DNA of 64,000 nt from positions 12,198,288-12,262,287 of the forward strand of contig NC_092676.1 of the NCBI RefSeq assembly GCF_964355755.1, given 5' to 3'. The stretch is from Antedon mediterranea (lineage: Eukaryota; Echinodermata; Crinoidea; Comatulida; Antedonidae). The translations under genes and the position numbers were made by a program. Positions 8,518 to 19,328 of the stretch are shown here, piece after piece. The notes under the pieces were generated by a model that ran no database searches, was not told where the DNA came from, and worked only from the letters and a program-made list of their open reading frames with translations. Numbering within the stretch: position 1 is the stretch's first letter; the number at the start of each line of letters is the position of its first letter.

Positions 8518-9789
8518 TCATATTGCACAGTATGATACAGTAGTTCTGCAACTTACTTCCTTGTAACCCTTTTCCTTAGGTTGATTTTTTTTTTTTTTTT
8601 TCTGTGGTGGATTTTCTGGTGATGTTTCCTTTAAATCTTTTTCAGTTCTACTTTCATCAGTGGTAGCCCCTTTCCTTTCATTGTTACTTTTTGAGTTTTG
8701 AGTGGAAGAAACAAAAAAATCTGTTACCTTCTTCTGTTCTTTGCTTTCACTTGCTTCACTAATGGTCTTTTCCTCACTGTCCAAAATTATTATATCTTTG
8801 TCTTTTACATGTTCTTGTTCTTCATCAGATTCACTTCCGCTGCTGTCATCTGCAGTATCTTGTGAGCTGAACACTTCATCAATATCTACTTCTGTGTCTG
8901 AATTTGGGTTTGCATTATCATGTGATTTATCTTTATCTGTTATCTTTAAGTCTTTATCTGTTATTTGTTTTGGTATTGGAGTGTGCACAAATGATTCCCA
9001 CATACGGTTAATATATGCCCCTGTTGATCCCATTGAGTTGGCTGATATTTGCTGTTGGCCTATTTCATTGTTGCAAGTGCTCATAGTATGACCTTCTTGG
9101 TGACATTTAAAGCATACTCTATTAGCCTTACATTGATAAGCTTCGTGTCCATTTTTCAAGCATTTGTTACATTTGATCTCTTGTCCTTCGTGAAACACAC
9201 GAGCTTTGAAACCATTTAGAACGATTTGCCTGGGTATGGGGGATGACATTTTTTCAACAAAGACAGCCCTATCACCATTAAGCCAACTTGTCAGTTGTCC
9301 GTTGACTCTGATTTTTTGCCTCATTATATCACTTACTGGTTTGCAACCCAATGCTTTTAACCGGTTTGCTATCTCGGAGTCCGCTACAGACAACGGAATA
9401 TCTTTAATGAGGATTCTCGTACTGTCCGTTTTGTTATATGCAAGATATGGATTAATGTCGAACACTGTGACATTACAATTTCTTATGTTAATACCGTTCG
9501 TTATTAGTTGCACTCTGTCTTTCCTATCATTGACATAGATTCTCCAGAGATTCCGGATTTTCTGAACACCTACGATGTGATCGGCGGGTATAATTTTTGT
9601 TAATGTAATGCATAGATCTTCATCTCTAAAGAACGATTTATCGGTTGGAATTTGGTCTGCTTTTAAAAACACCGGCTTCACACCTCCTTGTTGTTGCGTT
9701 GTTTGCATACCGGCTTTGTTTACTCGGTTGCTCGTAGCCCCCGCTGACTTTGTAGAAGCGGCGGGAGATTTCGGTTGATATGTAGCCAT
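8518..9789 (-). CDS. LINE ORF1, CCHC zinc-knuckle RNA-binding protein, copy 1
   Basis: ORF1 proteins of L1/Tx1 elements coat the element RNA and form the retrotransposition particle. This 423-residue protein has a low-complexity start (1-45). A possible RRM-like region follows (about 65-200) with ILIKDIP (126-132) resembling RNP2 and RAVFVE (174-179) resembling RNP1. Two knuckles come next: C207-C210-H215-C220 and C226-C229-H234-C239, both CX2CX4HX4C. The tail is acidic and serine-rich (about 280-345) and contains DIIILDSEE (332-340, SUMO-interacting-like) and QKKVTDFF (352-359, a match to the PIP-box pattern). It ends in a lysine run encoded by a T17 tract on the plus strand. Copy 2 has T16, so the last residues differ (423 versus 411 aa). 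The start ATG has G at +4 but no purine at -3. Confidence 0.9.
   Translation of the reverse strand: MATYQPKSPAASTKSAGATSNRVNKAGMQTTQQQGGVKPVFLKADQIPTDKSFFRDEDLCITLTKIIPADHIVGVQKIRNLWRIYVNDRKDRVQLITNGINIRNCNVTVFDINPYLAYNKTDSTRILIKDIPLSVADSEIANRLKALGCKPVSDIMRQKIRVNGQLTSWLNGDRAVFVEKMSSPIPRQIVLNGFKARVFHEGQEIKCNKCLKNGHEAYQCKANRVCFKCHQEGHTMSTCNNEIGQQQISANSMGSTGAYINRMWESFVHTPIPKQITDKDLKITDKDKSHDNANPNSDTEVDIDEVFSSQDTADDSSGSESDEEQEHVKDKDIIILDSEEKTISEASESKEQKKVTDFFVSSTQNSKSNNERKGATTDESRTEKDLKETSPENPPQKKKKKNQPKEKGYKEVSCRTTVSYCAI
8713..8736 (-). other. PIP-box-like motif in ORF1, copy 1
   Basis: QKKVTDFF fits Q-x-x-(I/L/M/V)-x-x-(F/Y)-(F/Y), the consensus for binding the sliding clamp PCNA. It follows the SUMO-interacting-like motif encoded at 8770-8796 (DIIILDSEE) by 11 residues. 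Both sit in a probably disordered acidic tail. Binding is not demonstrated. Confidence 0.5.
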
Positions 9790-9992
9790 TAAGCTACGTT
9801 GGATTTTACACGTTAAACTTGAGTATATTATCGTAATATACCAAACGACAAACTTCTTTTTGTTCAGAATCCTTATGTAAATCAGGATTACTTACTTAAT
9901 CTTCGTTTTACAGTGAAATATGGTGTAAAAATAACTATTTTACTCAGAGCTTAGTTTGGCCTGTCACCTTGGTTTCCTGACCAGAGCGCCCG
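9790..9992 (-). other. LINE copy 1 5' untranslated region
   Basis: This is 203 bp between the sense 5' end (GGGCGCTCTGGTCAGG) and the ORF1 ATG. The GC-richer 5' tip contrasts with the AT-rich remainder. An internal promoter would be expected here from LINE biology, but I recognise no defined promoter motif. The right boundary is set where satellite 'acaaaaacatcaaagtg' resumes. Confidence 0.7.
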
Positions 9993-12900
9993 TACAAAAA
10001 CATCAAAGTGCTTAAAATCACATTTAAAACCGTTTTAGAGCGTTTTGAGCATTTCGATAAACTTTTCACACAAAAACATCAAAGTGCACAAAATAGCTTC
10101 AAATCGCATTTAGAGATGTTTTAGACCATTTTGTGCATTTCGATAAAACTTTTCACACAAAAACATCAAATTGCACAAAATAGCTTAATACCGTGTTAGA
10201 AATCGTTTTAAACCATTTTGAGCATGTCGATAAAACTTTTCACACAAAAACATCAAAGTGCACAGAATATCTTCAAATCGCATTTAGAGACGTTTTAGAC
10301 CATTTTGTGCATTTCGAAAAAATTTGTTAACATAAAAAGACCAAAGTGTTTAGAATATCTCCAAATCGCATTTGGAGACGTTTTAGACCATTTTGTGCAT
10401 TTCGATGAAACTTGGTTACACAAAAACATCAAAGTGCTTAAAATCACATTTGAAACTGTTTTAGAGCATTTTGAGCATTTCGATAAAACTTTTCACACAA
10501 AAACATCAAAGTGTACAAAATAGCTTCAAATCACATTTGAAACCGTTTTAGACCATTTTGAGCATTTCGATAAAACTTTTCACACAAAAACATCAAAGTG
10601 TACAAAATAGCTTCAAATCGCATTTGGAGACGTTTTAGACCATTTTGTGCATTTCGATGAAACTTGGTTACACAAAAACATCAAAGTGCTTAAAATCACA
10701 TTTGAAACCGTTTTAGAGCATTTTTAGCATTTCGATAATACTTTTCACACAAAAACATCAAAGTGTACAAAATAGCTTCAAATCGCATTTGGAGACGTTT
10801 TAGACCATTTTGTGCATTTCGATGAAACTTGGTTACACAAAAACATCAAAGTGCTTAAAATCACATTTGAAACCGTTTTAGACCATTTTGAGCATTTCGA
10901 TAAAACTTTTCACACAAAAAAATCAAAGTGCACAAAATAGCTTCAAATCGCATTTGGAGACGTTTTAAACCATTTTGTGCATTTCGATGGAACTTGGTTA
11001 CACAAAAACATCAAAGTGCTTAAAATCACATTTAAAACCGTTTTAGAGCATTTTGAGCATTTCGATAAAACTTTTCACACAAAAACATCAAAGTGTACAA
11101 AATAGCTTCAAATCGCATTTAGAGACGTTTTAGACCATTTTGTGCATTTCGATAAAACTTTTCACACAAAAACATCAAAGTGTACAAAATAGCTTCAAAT
11201 CGCATTTAGAGACGTTTTAGACCATTTTGGGCATTTCGATGAAACTTGGTTACACAAATACATAAAAGTGCTTAAAATCACATTTCAAGCCGTTTTAGAG
11301 CATTTTGAGCATTTCGATAAAACTTTTCACACAAAAACATCAAAGTGCACAGAATATCTTCAAATCGCATTTAGAGACGTTTTAGACCATTTTGTGCATT
11401 TCGAAAAAATTTGTTAACATAAAAAGACCAAAGTGTTTAGAATATCTCCAAATCGTATTTGGAGACGTTTTAGACCATTTTGTGTTTTTCGAAAAAACTT
11501 TTCACACAAAAACATCAAAGTGTACAAAATTGCTTCAAATCGCATTTGGAGACGTTTTAGACCATTTTGTGATTTTTGAAAAAATTTGTTAACATAAAAA
11601 GACCAAAGTGTTTAGAATATCTCCAAATCGCATTTGGAGACGTTTTAAACCATTTTGTGAATTTCGATGGAACTTGGTTACACAAAAACATCAAAGTGCT
11701 TAAAATCACATTTAAAACCGTTTTAGAGCATTTTGAGCATTTCGATAAAACTTTTCACACAAAAACATCAAAGTGTACAAAATAGCTTCAAATCGCATTT
11801 AGAGAGGTTTTAGACCATTTTGTGCATTTCGATAAAACTTTTCACACAAAAACTTCAAAGTGTACAAAATAGCTTCAAATCGCATTTAGAGACTTTTTGA
11901 CCATTTTGTGCATTTTGATAAAACTTTTCACACAAAAACATCAAATTGCACAAAATAGCTTAATACCGTGTTTGAAATCGTTTTAAACCATTTTGAGCAT
12001 GTCGATAAAACTTTTCACAAAAAAACATCAAAGTGCACAGAATAGCTTCAAATCGCATTTGGAGACGTTTTAAACCATTTTGTGCATTTCGATAAAACTT
12101 TTCACATAAAAACATCAAAGTGTACAAAATAGCTTCAATTCGCATTTAGAGACGTTTTAGACCATTTTGGGCATTTCGATGAAACTTGGTTACACAAATA
12201 CATAAAAGTGCTTAAAATCACATTTCAAACCGTTTTAGAGCATTTTGAGTATTTCGATAAAACTTTTCACACAAAAACATCAAAGTGCACAAAATAGATT
12301 CAAATCGCATTTGGAGACGTTTTAGACCATTTTGTGCATTTCAAAAAAACTTTTTAACATAAAAACACCAAAGTGCTTAGAATAGCTTCAAATCGCATTT
12401 GGAGACGTTTTAGACCATTTTGTGCATTTCGACTAAACTTGGTTACACAAAAACATCAAAGTGCTTAAAATCACATTTGAAACCGTTTTAGAGCATTTTG
12501 AGCATTTCGATAAAACTTTTCACACAAAAACATAAAAGTGTACAAAATAGCTTCAAATCACATTTGAAACCGTTTTAGACCATTTTGAGCATTTCGAAAA
12601 AATTTTTCACACAAAAACATCAAAGTGTACAAAATAGCTTCAAATCGCATTTGGAGACGTTTTAGACCATTTTGTGCATTTCGATGAAACTTGGTTAAAC
12701 AAAAACATCAAAGTGCTTAAAATCACATTTGAAAGCGTTTTAGAGCATTTTGAGCATTTCGATAATACTTTTCACACAAAAACATCAAAGTGTACAAAAT
12801 AGCTTCAAATCGCATTTGGAGACGTTTTAGACCATTTTGTGCATTTCGATGAAACTTGGTTACACAAAAACATCAAAGTGCTTAAAATCACATTTGAAAC

Positions 12901-15900
12901 CGTTTTAGACCATTTTGAGCATTTCGATAAAACTTTTCACACAAAAAAATCAAAGTGCACAAAATAGCTTCAAATCGCATTTGGAGACGTTTTAGACTAT
13001 TTTGTGCATTTCGAAAAAATTTGTTAACATAAAAAGACCAAAGTGTTTAGAATATCTCCAAATCGCATTTGGAGACGTTTTAAACCATTTTGTGCATTTC
13101 GATGGAACTTGGTTACACAAAAACATCAAAGTGCTTAAAATCACATTTAAAACCGTTTTAGAGCGTTTTGAGCATTTCGATAAACTTTTCACACAAAAAC
13201 ATCAAAGTGCACAAAATAGCTTCAAATCGCATTTAGAGATGTTTTAGACCATTTTGTGCATTTCGATAAAACTTTTCACACAAAAACATCAAATTGCACA
13301 AAACAGCTTAATACCGTGTTTGAAATCGTTTTAAACCATTTTGAGCATGTCGATAAAACTTTTCACACAATAACATCAAAGTGCACAGAATATCTTCAAA
13401 TCGCATTTAGAGACGTTTTAGACCATTTTGTGCATTTCGAAAAAAATTTGTTAACATAAAAAGACCAAAGTGTTTATAATAACTCCAAATCGCATTTGGA
13501 GACGTTTTAGACCATTTTGTGCATTTCGATGAAACTTGGTTACACAAAAACATCAAAGTGCTTAAAATCACATTTGAAACCGTTTTAAAGCATTTTGTGC
13601 ATTTCGATGAAACTTGGTTACACAAAAATATCAAAGTGCTTAAAATCACATTTAAAACCGTTTTAGAGCATTTTGAGCATTTCGATAAAACTTTTCACAC
13701 AAAAACATCAAAGTGTACAAAATAGCTTCAAATCGCATTTAGAGACGTTTTAGACCATTTTGTGCATTTCGATAAAATTTTTCACACAAAAACATCAAAT
13801 TGCACAAAATAGCTTAATATCGTGTTTGAAAACGTTTTAAACCATTTTGAGCATGTCGATAAAACTTTTCACACAAAAATATCAAAGTGCACAGAATATC
13901 TTCAAATCACATTTAGAGACGTTTTAGACCATTTTGTGCATTTCGAAAAAGTTTGTTAACATAAAAAGACCAAAGTGTTTAGAATATCTCCAAATCGCAT
14001 TTGGAGACGTTTTAGACCATTTTGTGCATTTCGATGAAACTTGGTTACACAAAAACATCAAAGTGCTTAAAATCACATTTAAAACCGTTTTAGAGCGTTT
14101 TGAGCATTTCGATAAACTTTTCACACAAAAACATCAAAGTGCACAAAATAGCTTCAAATCGCATTTAGAGATGTTTTAGACCATTTTGTGCGTTTCGATA
14201 AAACTTTTCACACAAAAACATCAAAGTGCACAGAATAGCTTCAAATCGCATTTGGAGACGTTTTAGACCATTTTGTGCATTTCAAAAAAACTTTTTAACA
14301 TAAAAACACCAAAGTGCTTAGAATCACATTTGAAACCGTTTTAGAGCATTTTGTGCATTTCGACGAAACTTGGTTACACAAAAACATCAAAGTGCTTAAA
14401 ATCACATTTGAAACCGTTTTAGAGCATTTTGAGCATTTCGATAAAACTTTTCACACAAAAACATCAAAGTGTACAAAATAGCTTCAAATCGCATTTAGAG
14501 AGGTTTTAGAGCATTTTGAGCATTTCGATAAAACTTTTCACACAAAAACATCAAAGTGTACAAAATAGCTTCAAATCACATTTGAAACCGTTTTAGACCA
14601 TTTTGAGCATTTCGATAATACTTTTCACACAAAAACATCAAAGTGTACAAAATAGCTTCAAATCGCATTTGGAGACTTTTTAGACCATTTTGTGCATTTC
14701 GATGAAACTTGGTTACACAAAAACATCAAAGTGCTTAAAATCACATTTGAAACCGTTTTAGAGCATTTTTAGCATTTCGATAATACTTTTCACACAAAAA
14801 CATCAAAGTGTACAAAATAGCTTCAAATCGCATTTGGAGACGTTTTAGACCATTTTGTGCATTTCGATGAAACTTGGTTACACAAAAACATCAAAGTGCT
14901 TAAAATCACATTTGAAATCGTTTTAGACCATTTTGAGCATTTCGATAAAACTTTTCACACAAAAAAATCAAAGTGCACAAAATAGCTTCAAATCGCATTT
15001 GGAGACGTTTTAGACTATTTTGTGCATTTCGAAAAAATTTGTTAACATAAAAAGACCAAAGTGTTTAGAATATCTCCAAATCGCATTTGGAGACGTTTTA
15101 AACCATTTTGTGCATTTCGATGGAACTTGGTTACACAAAAACATCAAAGTGCTTAAAATCACATTTAAAACCGTTTTAGAGCATTTTGAGCATTTCGATA
15201 AAACTTTTCACACAAAAACATCAAAGTGTACAAAATAGCTTCAAATCGAATTTAGAGAGGTTTTAGACCATTTTGTGCATTTTGATAAAACTTTTCACAC
15301 AAAAACATCAAATTGCACAAAATAGCTTAATACCGTGTTTGAAATCGTTTTAAACCATTTTGAGCATGTCGATAAAACTTTTCACAAAAAAACATCAAAG
15401 TGCACAGAATAGCTTCAAATCGCATTTGGAGACGTTTTAAACCATTTTGTGCATTTCGATAAAACTTTTCACATAAAAACATGAAAGTGTACAAAATAGC
15501 TTCAAATCGCATTTAGAGACGTTTTAGACCATTTTGGGCATTTCGATGAAACTTAGTTACACAAATACATAAAAGTCCTTAAAATCACATTTCAAACCGT
15601 TTTAGAGCATTTTGAGCATTTCGTTAAAACTTTTCACACAAAAACATCAAAGTGCACAAAATAGCTTCAAATCGCATTTAGAGATGTTTTAGACCATTTT
15701 GTGCAATTCGATAAAACTTTTCACACAAAAACATCAAATTGCACAAAATAGCTTAATATCGTGTTTGAAAACGTTTTAGACAATTTTGAGCATGTCGATA
15801 AAACTTTTCACACAAAAACATAAAAGTGAACAGAATAGCTTCAAATTGCATTTGGAGACGTTTTAGAGCATTTTGTGCATTTCGATAAAATGTGTTAACA

Positions 15901-18900
15901 TTTCACACAAAAACATCAAAGTGCACAAAATAGCTTCAAATCGCATTTAGAGATGTTTTAGACCATTTTGTGCATTTCGATAAAACTTTTCACACAAAAA
16001 CATCAAATTGCACAAAATAGCTTAATACCATGTTTGAAATCGTTTTAAACCATTTTGAGCATGTCGATAAAACTTTTCACAAAAAAACATCAAAGTGCAC
16101 AGAATAGCTTCAAATCGCATTTGGAGACGTTTTAAACCATTTTGTGCATTTCGATAAAACTTTTCACATAAAAACATCAAAGTGTCCAAAATAGCTTCAA
16201 ATCGCAGTTAGAGACGTTTTAGACCATTTTGGGCATTTATAAAAGTGCTTAAAATCACATTTCAAACCGTTTTAGAGCATTTTGAGCATTTCGATAAAAC
16301 TTTTCACACAAAAACATCAAAGTGCACAAAATAGCTTCAAATCGCATTTAGAGATGTTTTAGACCATTTTGTGCAATTCGATAAAACTTTTCACACAAAA
16401 ACATCAAAGTGCACAAAATAGCTTCAAATCGCATTTAGAGATGTTTTAGACCATTTTGTGCATTTCGATAAAACTTTTCACACAAAAACATAAAAGTGAA
16501 CAGAGTAGCTTCAAATTGCATTTGGAGACGTTTTAGAGCATTTTGTGCATTTCGATAAAATGGGTTAACATAAAAAGACCAAAGTGTTTAGAATATCTTC
16601 AAATCACATTTGGAGACGTTTTAGACCATTTTTGGCATTTCGATGAAACTTGGTTACACAAAAACATCAAAGTGCTTAAAATCACATTTAAAACCGTTTT
16701 AGAGCATTTTGAGCATTTCGATAAAACTTTTCACACAAAAACATCAAAGTGTACAAAATAGCTTCAAATCGCATTTAGAGAGGTTTTAGACCATTTTGTG
16801 CATTTCGATAAAACTTTTCACACAAAAACATCAAAGTGTACAAAATAGCTTAATATCGTGTTTGAAAACGTTTTAAACCATTTTGAGCATGTCGATAAAA
16901 CTTTTCACACAAAAATATCAAAGTGCACAGAATATCTTCAAATCGCATTTAGAGACGTTTTAGACCATTTTGTGCATTTCGAAAAAATGTGTTAACATAA
17001 AAAGACCAAAGTGTTTAGAATATCTCCAAATCACATTTGAAACCGTTTTAGAGCATTTTGTGCATTTCGACGAAACTTGGTTACACAAAAACATCAAAGT
17101 GCTTAAAATCACATTTTAAACCGTTTTAGAGCATTTTGAGCATTTCGATAAAACTTTTCACACAAAAACATCAAAGTGTACAAAATAGCTTCAAATCGCA
17201 TTTAGAGAGGTTTTAGAGCATTTTGAGCATTTCGATAAAACTTTTCACACAAAAACATCAAAGTGTACAAAATAGCTTCAAATCACATTTGAAACCGTTT
17301 TAGACCATTTTGAGCATTTCGATAAAACTTTTCACACAAAAACATCAAAGTGTACAAAATAGCTTCAAATCGCATTTGGAGACGTTTTAGACCATTTTGT
17401 GCATTTCGATGAAACTTGGTTACACAAAAACATCAAAGTGCTTAAAATCACATTTGAAACCGTTTTAGAGCATTTTTAGCATTTCGATAATACTTTTCAC
17501 ACAAAAACATCAAAGTGTACAAAATAGCTTCAAATCGCATTTGGAGACGTTTTAGACCATTTTGTGCATTTCGATGAAACTTGGTTACACAAAAACATCA
17601 AAGTGCTTAAAATCACATTTGAAATCGTTTTAGACCATTTTGAGCATTTCGATAAAACTTTTCACACAAAAAAATCAAAGTGCACAAAATAGCTTCAAAT
17701 CGCATTTGGAGACGTTTTAGACTATTTTGTGCATTTCGAAAAAATTTGTTAACATAAAAAGACCAAAGTGTTTAGAATATCTCCAAATCGCATTTGGAGA
17801 CGTTTTAAACCATTTTGTGCATTTCGATGGAACTTGGTTACACAAAAACATCAAAGTGCTTAAAATCACATTTAAAACCCGTTTTAGAGCATTTTGAGCA
17901 TTTCGATAAAACTTTTCACACAAAAACATCAAAGTGTACAAAATAGCTTCAAATCGCATTTAGAGAGGTTTTAGACCATTTTGTGCGTTTCGATAAAACT
18001 TTTCACACAAAAACATCAAAGTGCACAGAATAGCTTCAAATCGCATTTGGAGACGTTTTAGACCATTTTGTGCATTTCAAAAAAACTTTTTAACATAAAA
18101 ACACCAAAGTGCTTAGAATCACATTTGAAACCGTTTTAGAGCATTTTGTGCATTTCGACGAAACTTGGTTACACAAAAACATCAAAGTGCTTAAAATCAC
18201 ATTTGAAACCGTTTTAGAGCATTTTGAGCATTTCGATAAAACTTTTCACACAAAAACATCAAAGTGTACAAAATAGCTTCAAATCGCATTTAGAGAGGTT
18301 TTAGAGCATTTTGAGCATTTCGATAAAACTTTTCACACAAAAACATCAAAGTGTACAAAATAGCTTCAAATCACATTTGAAACCGTTTTAGACCATTTTG
18401 AGCATTTCGATAAAACTTTTCACACAAAAACATCAAAGTGTACAAAATAGCTTCAAATCGCATTTGGAGACGTTTTAGACCATTTTGTGCATTTCGATGA
18501 AACTTGGTTACACAAAAACATCAAAGTGCTTAAAATCACATTTGAAACCGTTTTAGAGCATTTTTAGCATTTCGATAATACTTTTCACACAAAAACATCA
18601 AAGTGTACAAAATAGCTTCAAATTGCATTTGGAGACGTTTTAGACCATTTTGTGCATTTCGATGAAACTTGGTTACACAAAAACATCAAAGTGCTTAAAA
18701 TCACATTTGAAATCGTTTTAGACCATTTTGAGCATTTCGATAAAACTTTTCACACAAAAAAATCAAAGTGCACAAAATAGCTTCAAATCGCATTTGGAGA
18801 CGTTTTAGACTATTTTGTGCATTTCGAAAAAATTTGTTAACATAAAAAGACCAAAGTGTTTAGAATATCTCCAAATCGCATTTGGAGACGTTTTAAACCA

Positions 18901-19328
18901 TTTTGTGCATTTCGATGGAACTTGGTTACACAAAAACATCAAAGTGCTTAAAATCACATTTAAAACCGTTTTAGAGCATTTTGAGCATTTCGATAAAACT
19001 TTTCACACAAAAACATCAAAGTGTACAAAATAGCTTCAAATCGCATTTAGAGAGGTTTTAGACCATTTTGTGCATTTCGATAAAACTTTTCACACAAAAA
19101 CATCAAAGTGTACAAAATAGCTTCAAATCGCATTTAGAGACGTTTTAGACCATTTTGTGCATTTCGTTAAAACTTTTCACACAAAAACATCAAATTGCAT
19201 AAAATAGCTTAATATCGTGTTTGAAAACGTTTTAAACCATTTTGAGCATGTCGATAAAACTTTTCACACAAAAATATCAAAGTGCACCGAATATCTTCAA
19301 ATCGCATTTAGAGACGTTTTAGACCATT
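9993..19328. repeat. Satellite array right of LINE copy 1
   Basis: Monomers run head to tail and correspond to 47583-58792 with insertions in the second copy. Private junctions shared by both copies lie at 15900 ('gttaacat' fused to 'ttcacac') and near 16236 ('gggcatttataaaagtg', lacking part of a monomer). These breaks predate the duplication. No gene or unrelated insertion is visible. Confidence 0.95.

Larger units (their letters stand above)
3274..9992 (-). mobile_element. Full-length Tx1/L1-type LINE, copy 1
   Basis: The element is about 6.72 kb, reads right to left, and is flanked on both sides by satellite. In sense order it has a 5' UTR (9992-9790), ORF1 with two CCHC knuckles (9789-8518), a short spacer, ORF2 with endonuclease and reverse transcriptase (8433-4754, broken), a 1.47-kb 3' UTR, AATAAA at 3309-3304 and an oligo(A) end (T run 3270-3280 on the plus strand). 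The sense 5' end begins with GGGCGCTCTGG. No target-site duplication is visible. The clade assignment rests on the ORF1 type and on an L1-like endonuclease/RT with a C-terminal CCHC; no database was searched. It is nearly identical to the element at 40873-47582. Confidence 0.9.

Noticed and set aside
3274-9992. Two independent LINE insertions into the same satellite position (site-specific targeting shown by two events).
   Set aside because: Identical flanks over kilobases, shared ORF2 lesions and about 0.05% divergence show one insertion followed by duplication. Targeting cannot be inferred from these two copies.
9790-9992. A defined promoter (TATA or initiator) in the LINE 5' UTR.
   Set aside because: No convincing motif at a sensible spacing. 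LINE promoters are internal and diverse.
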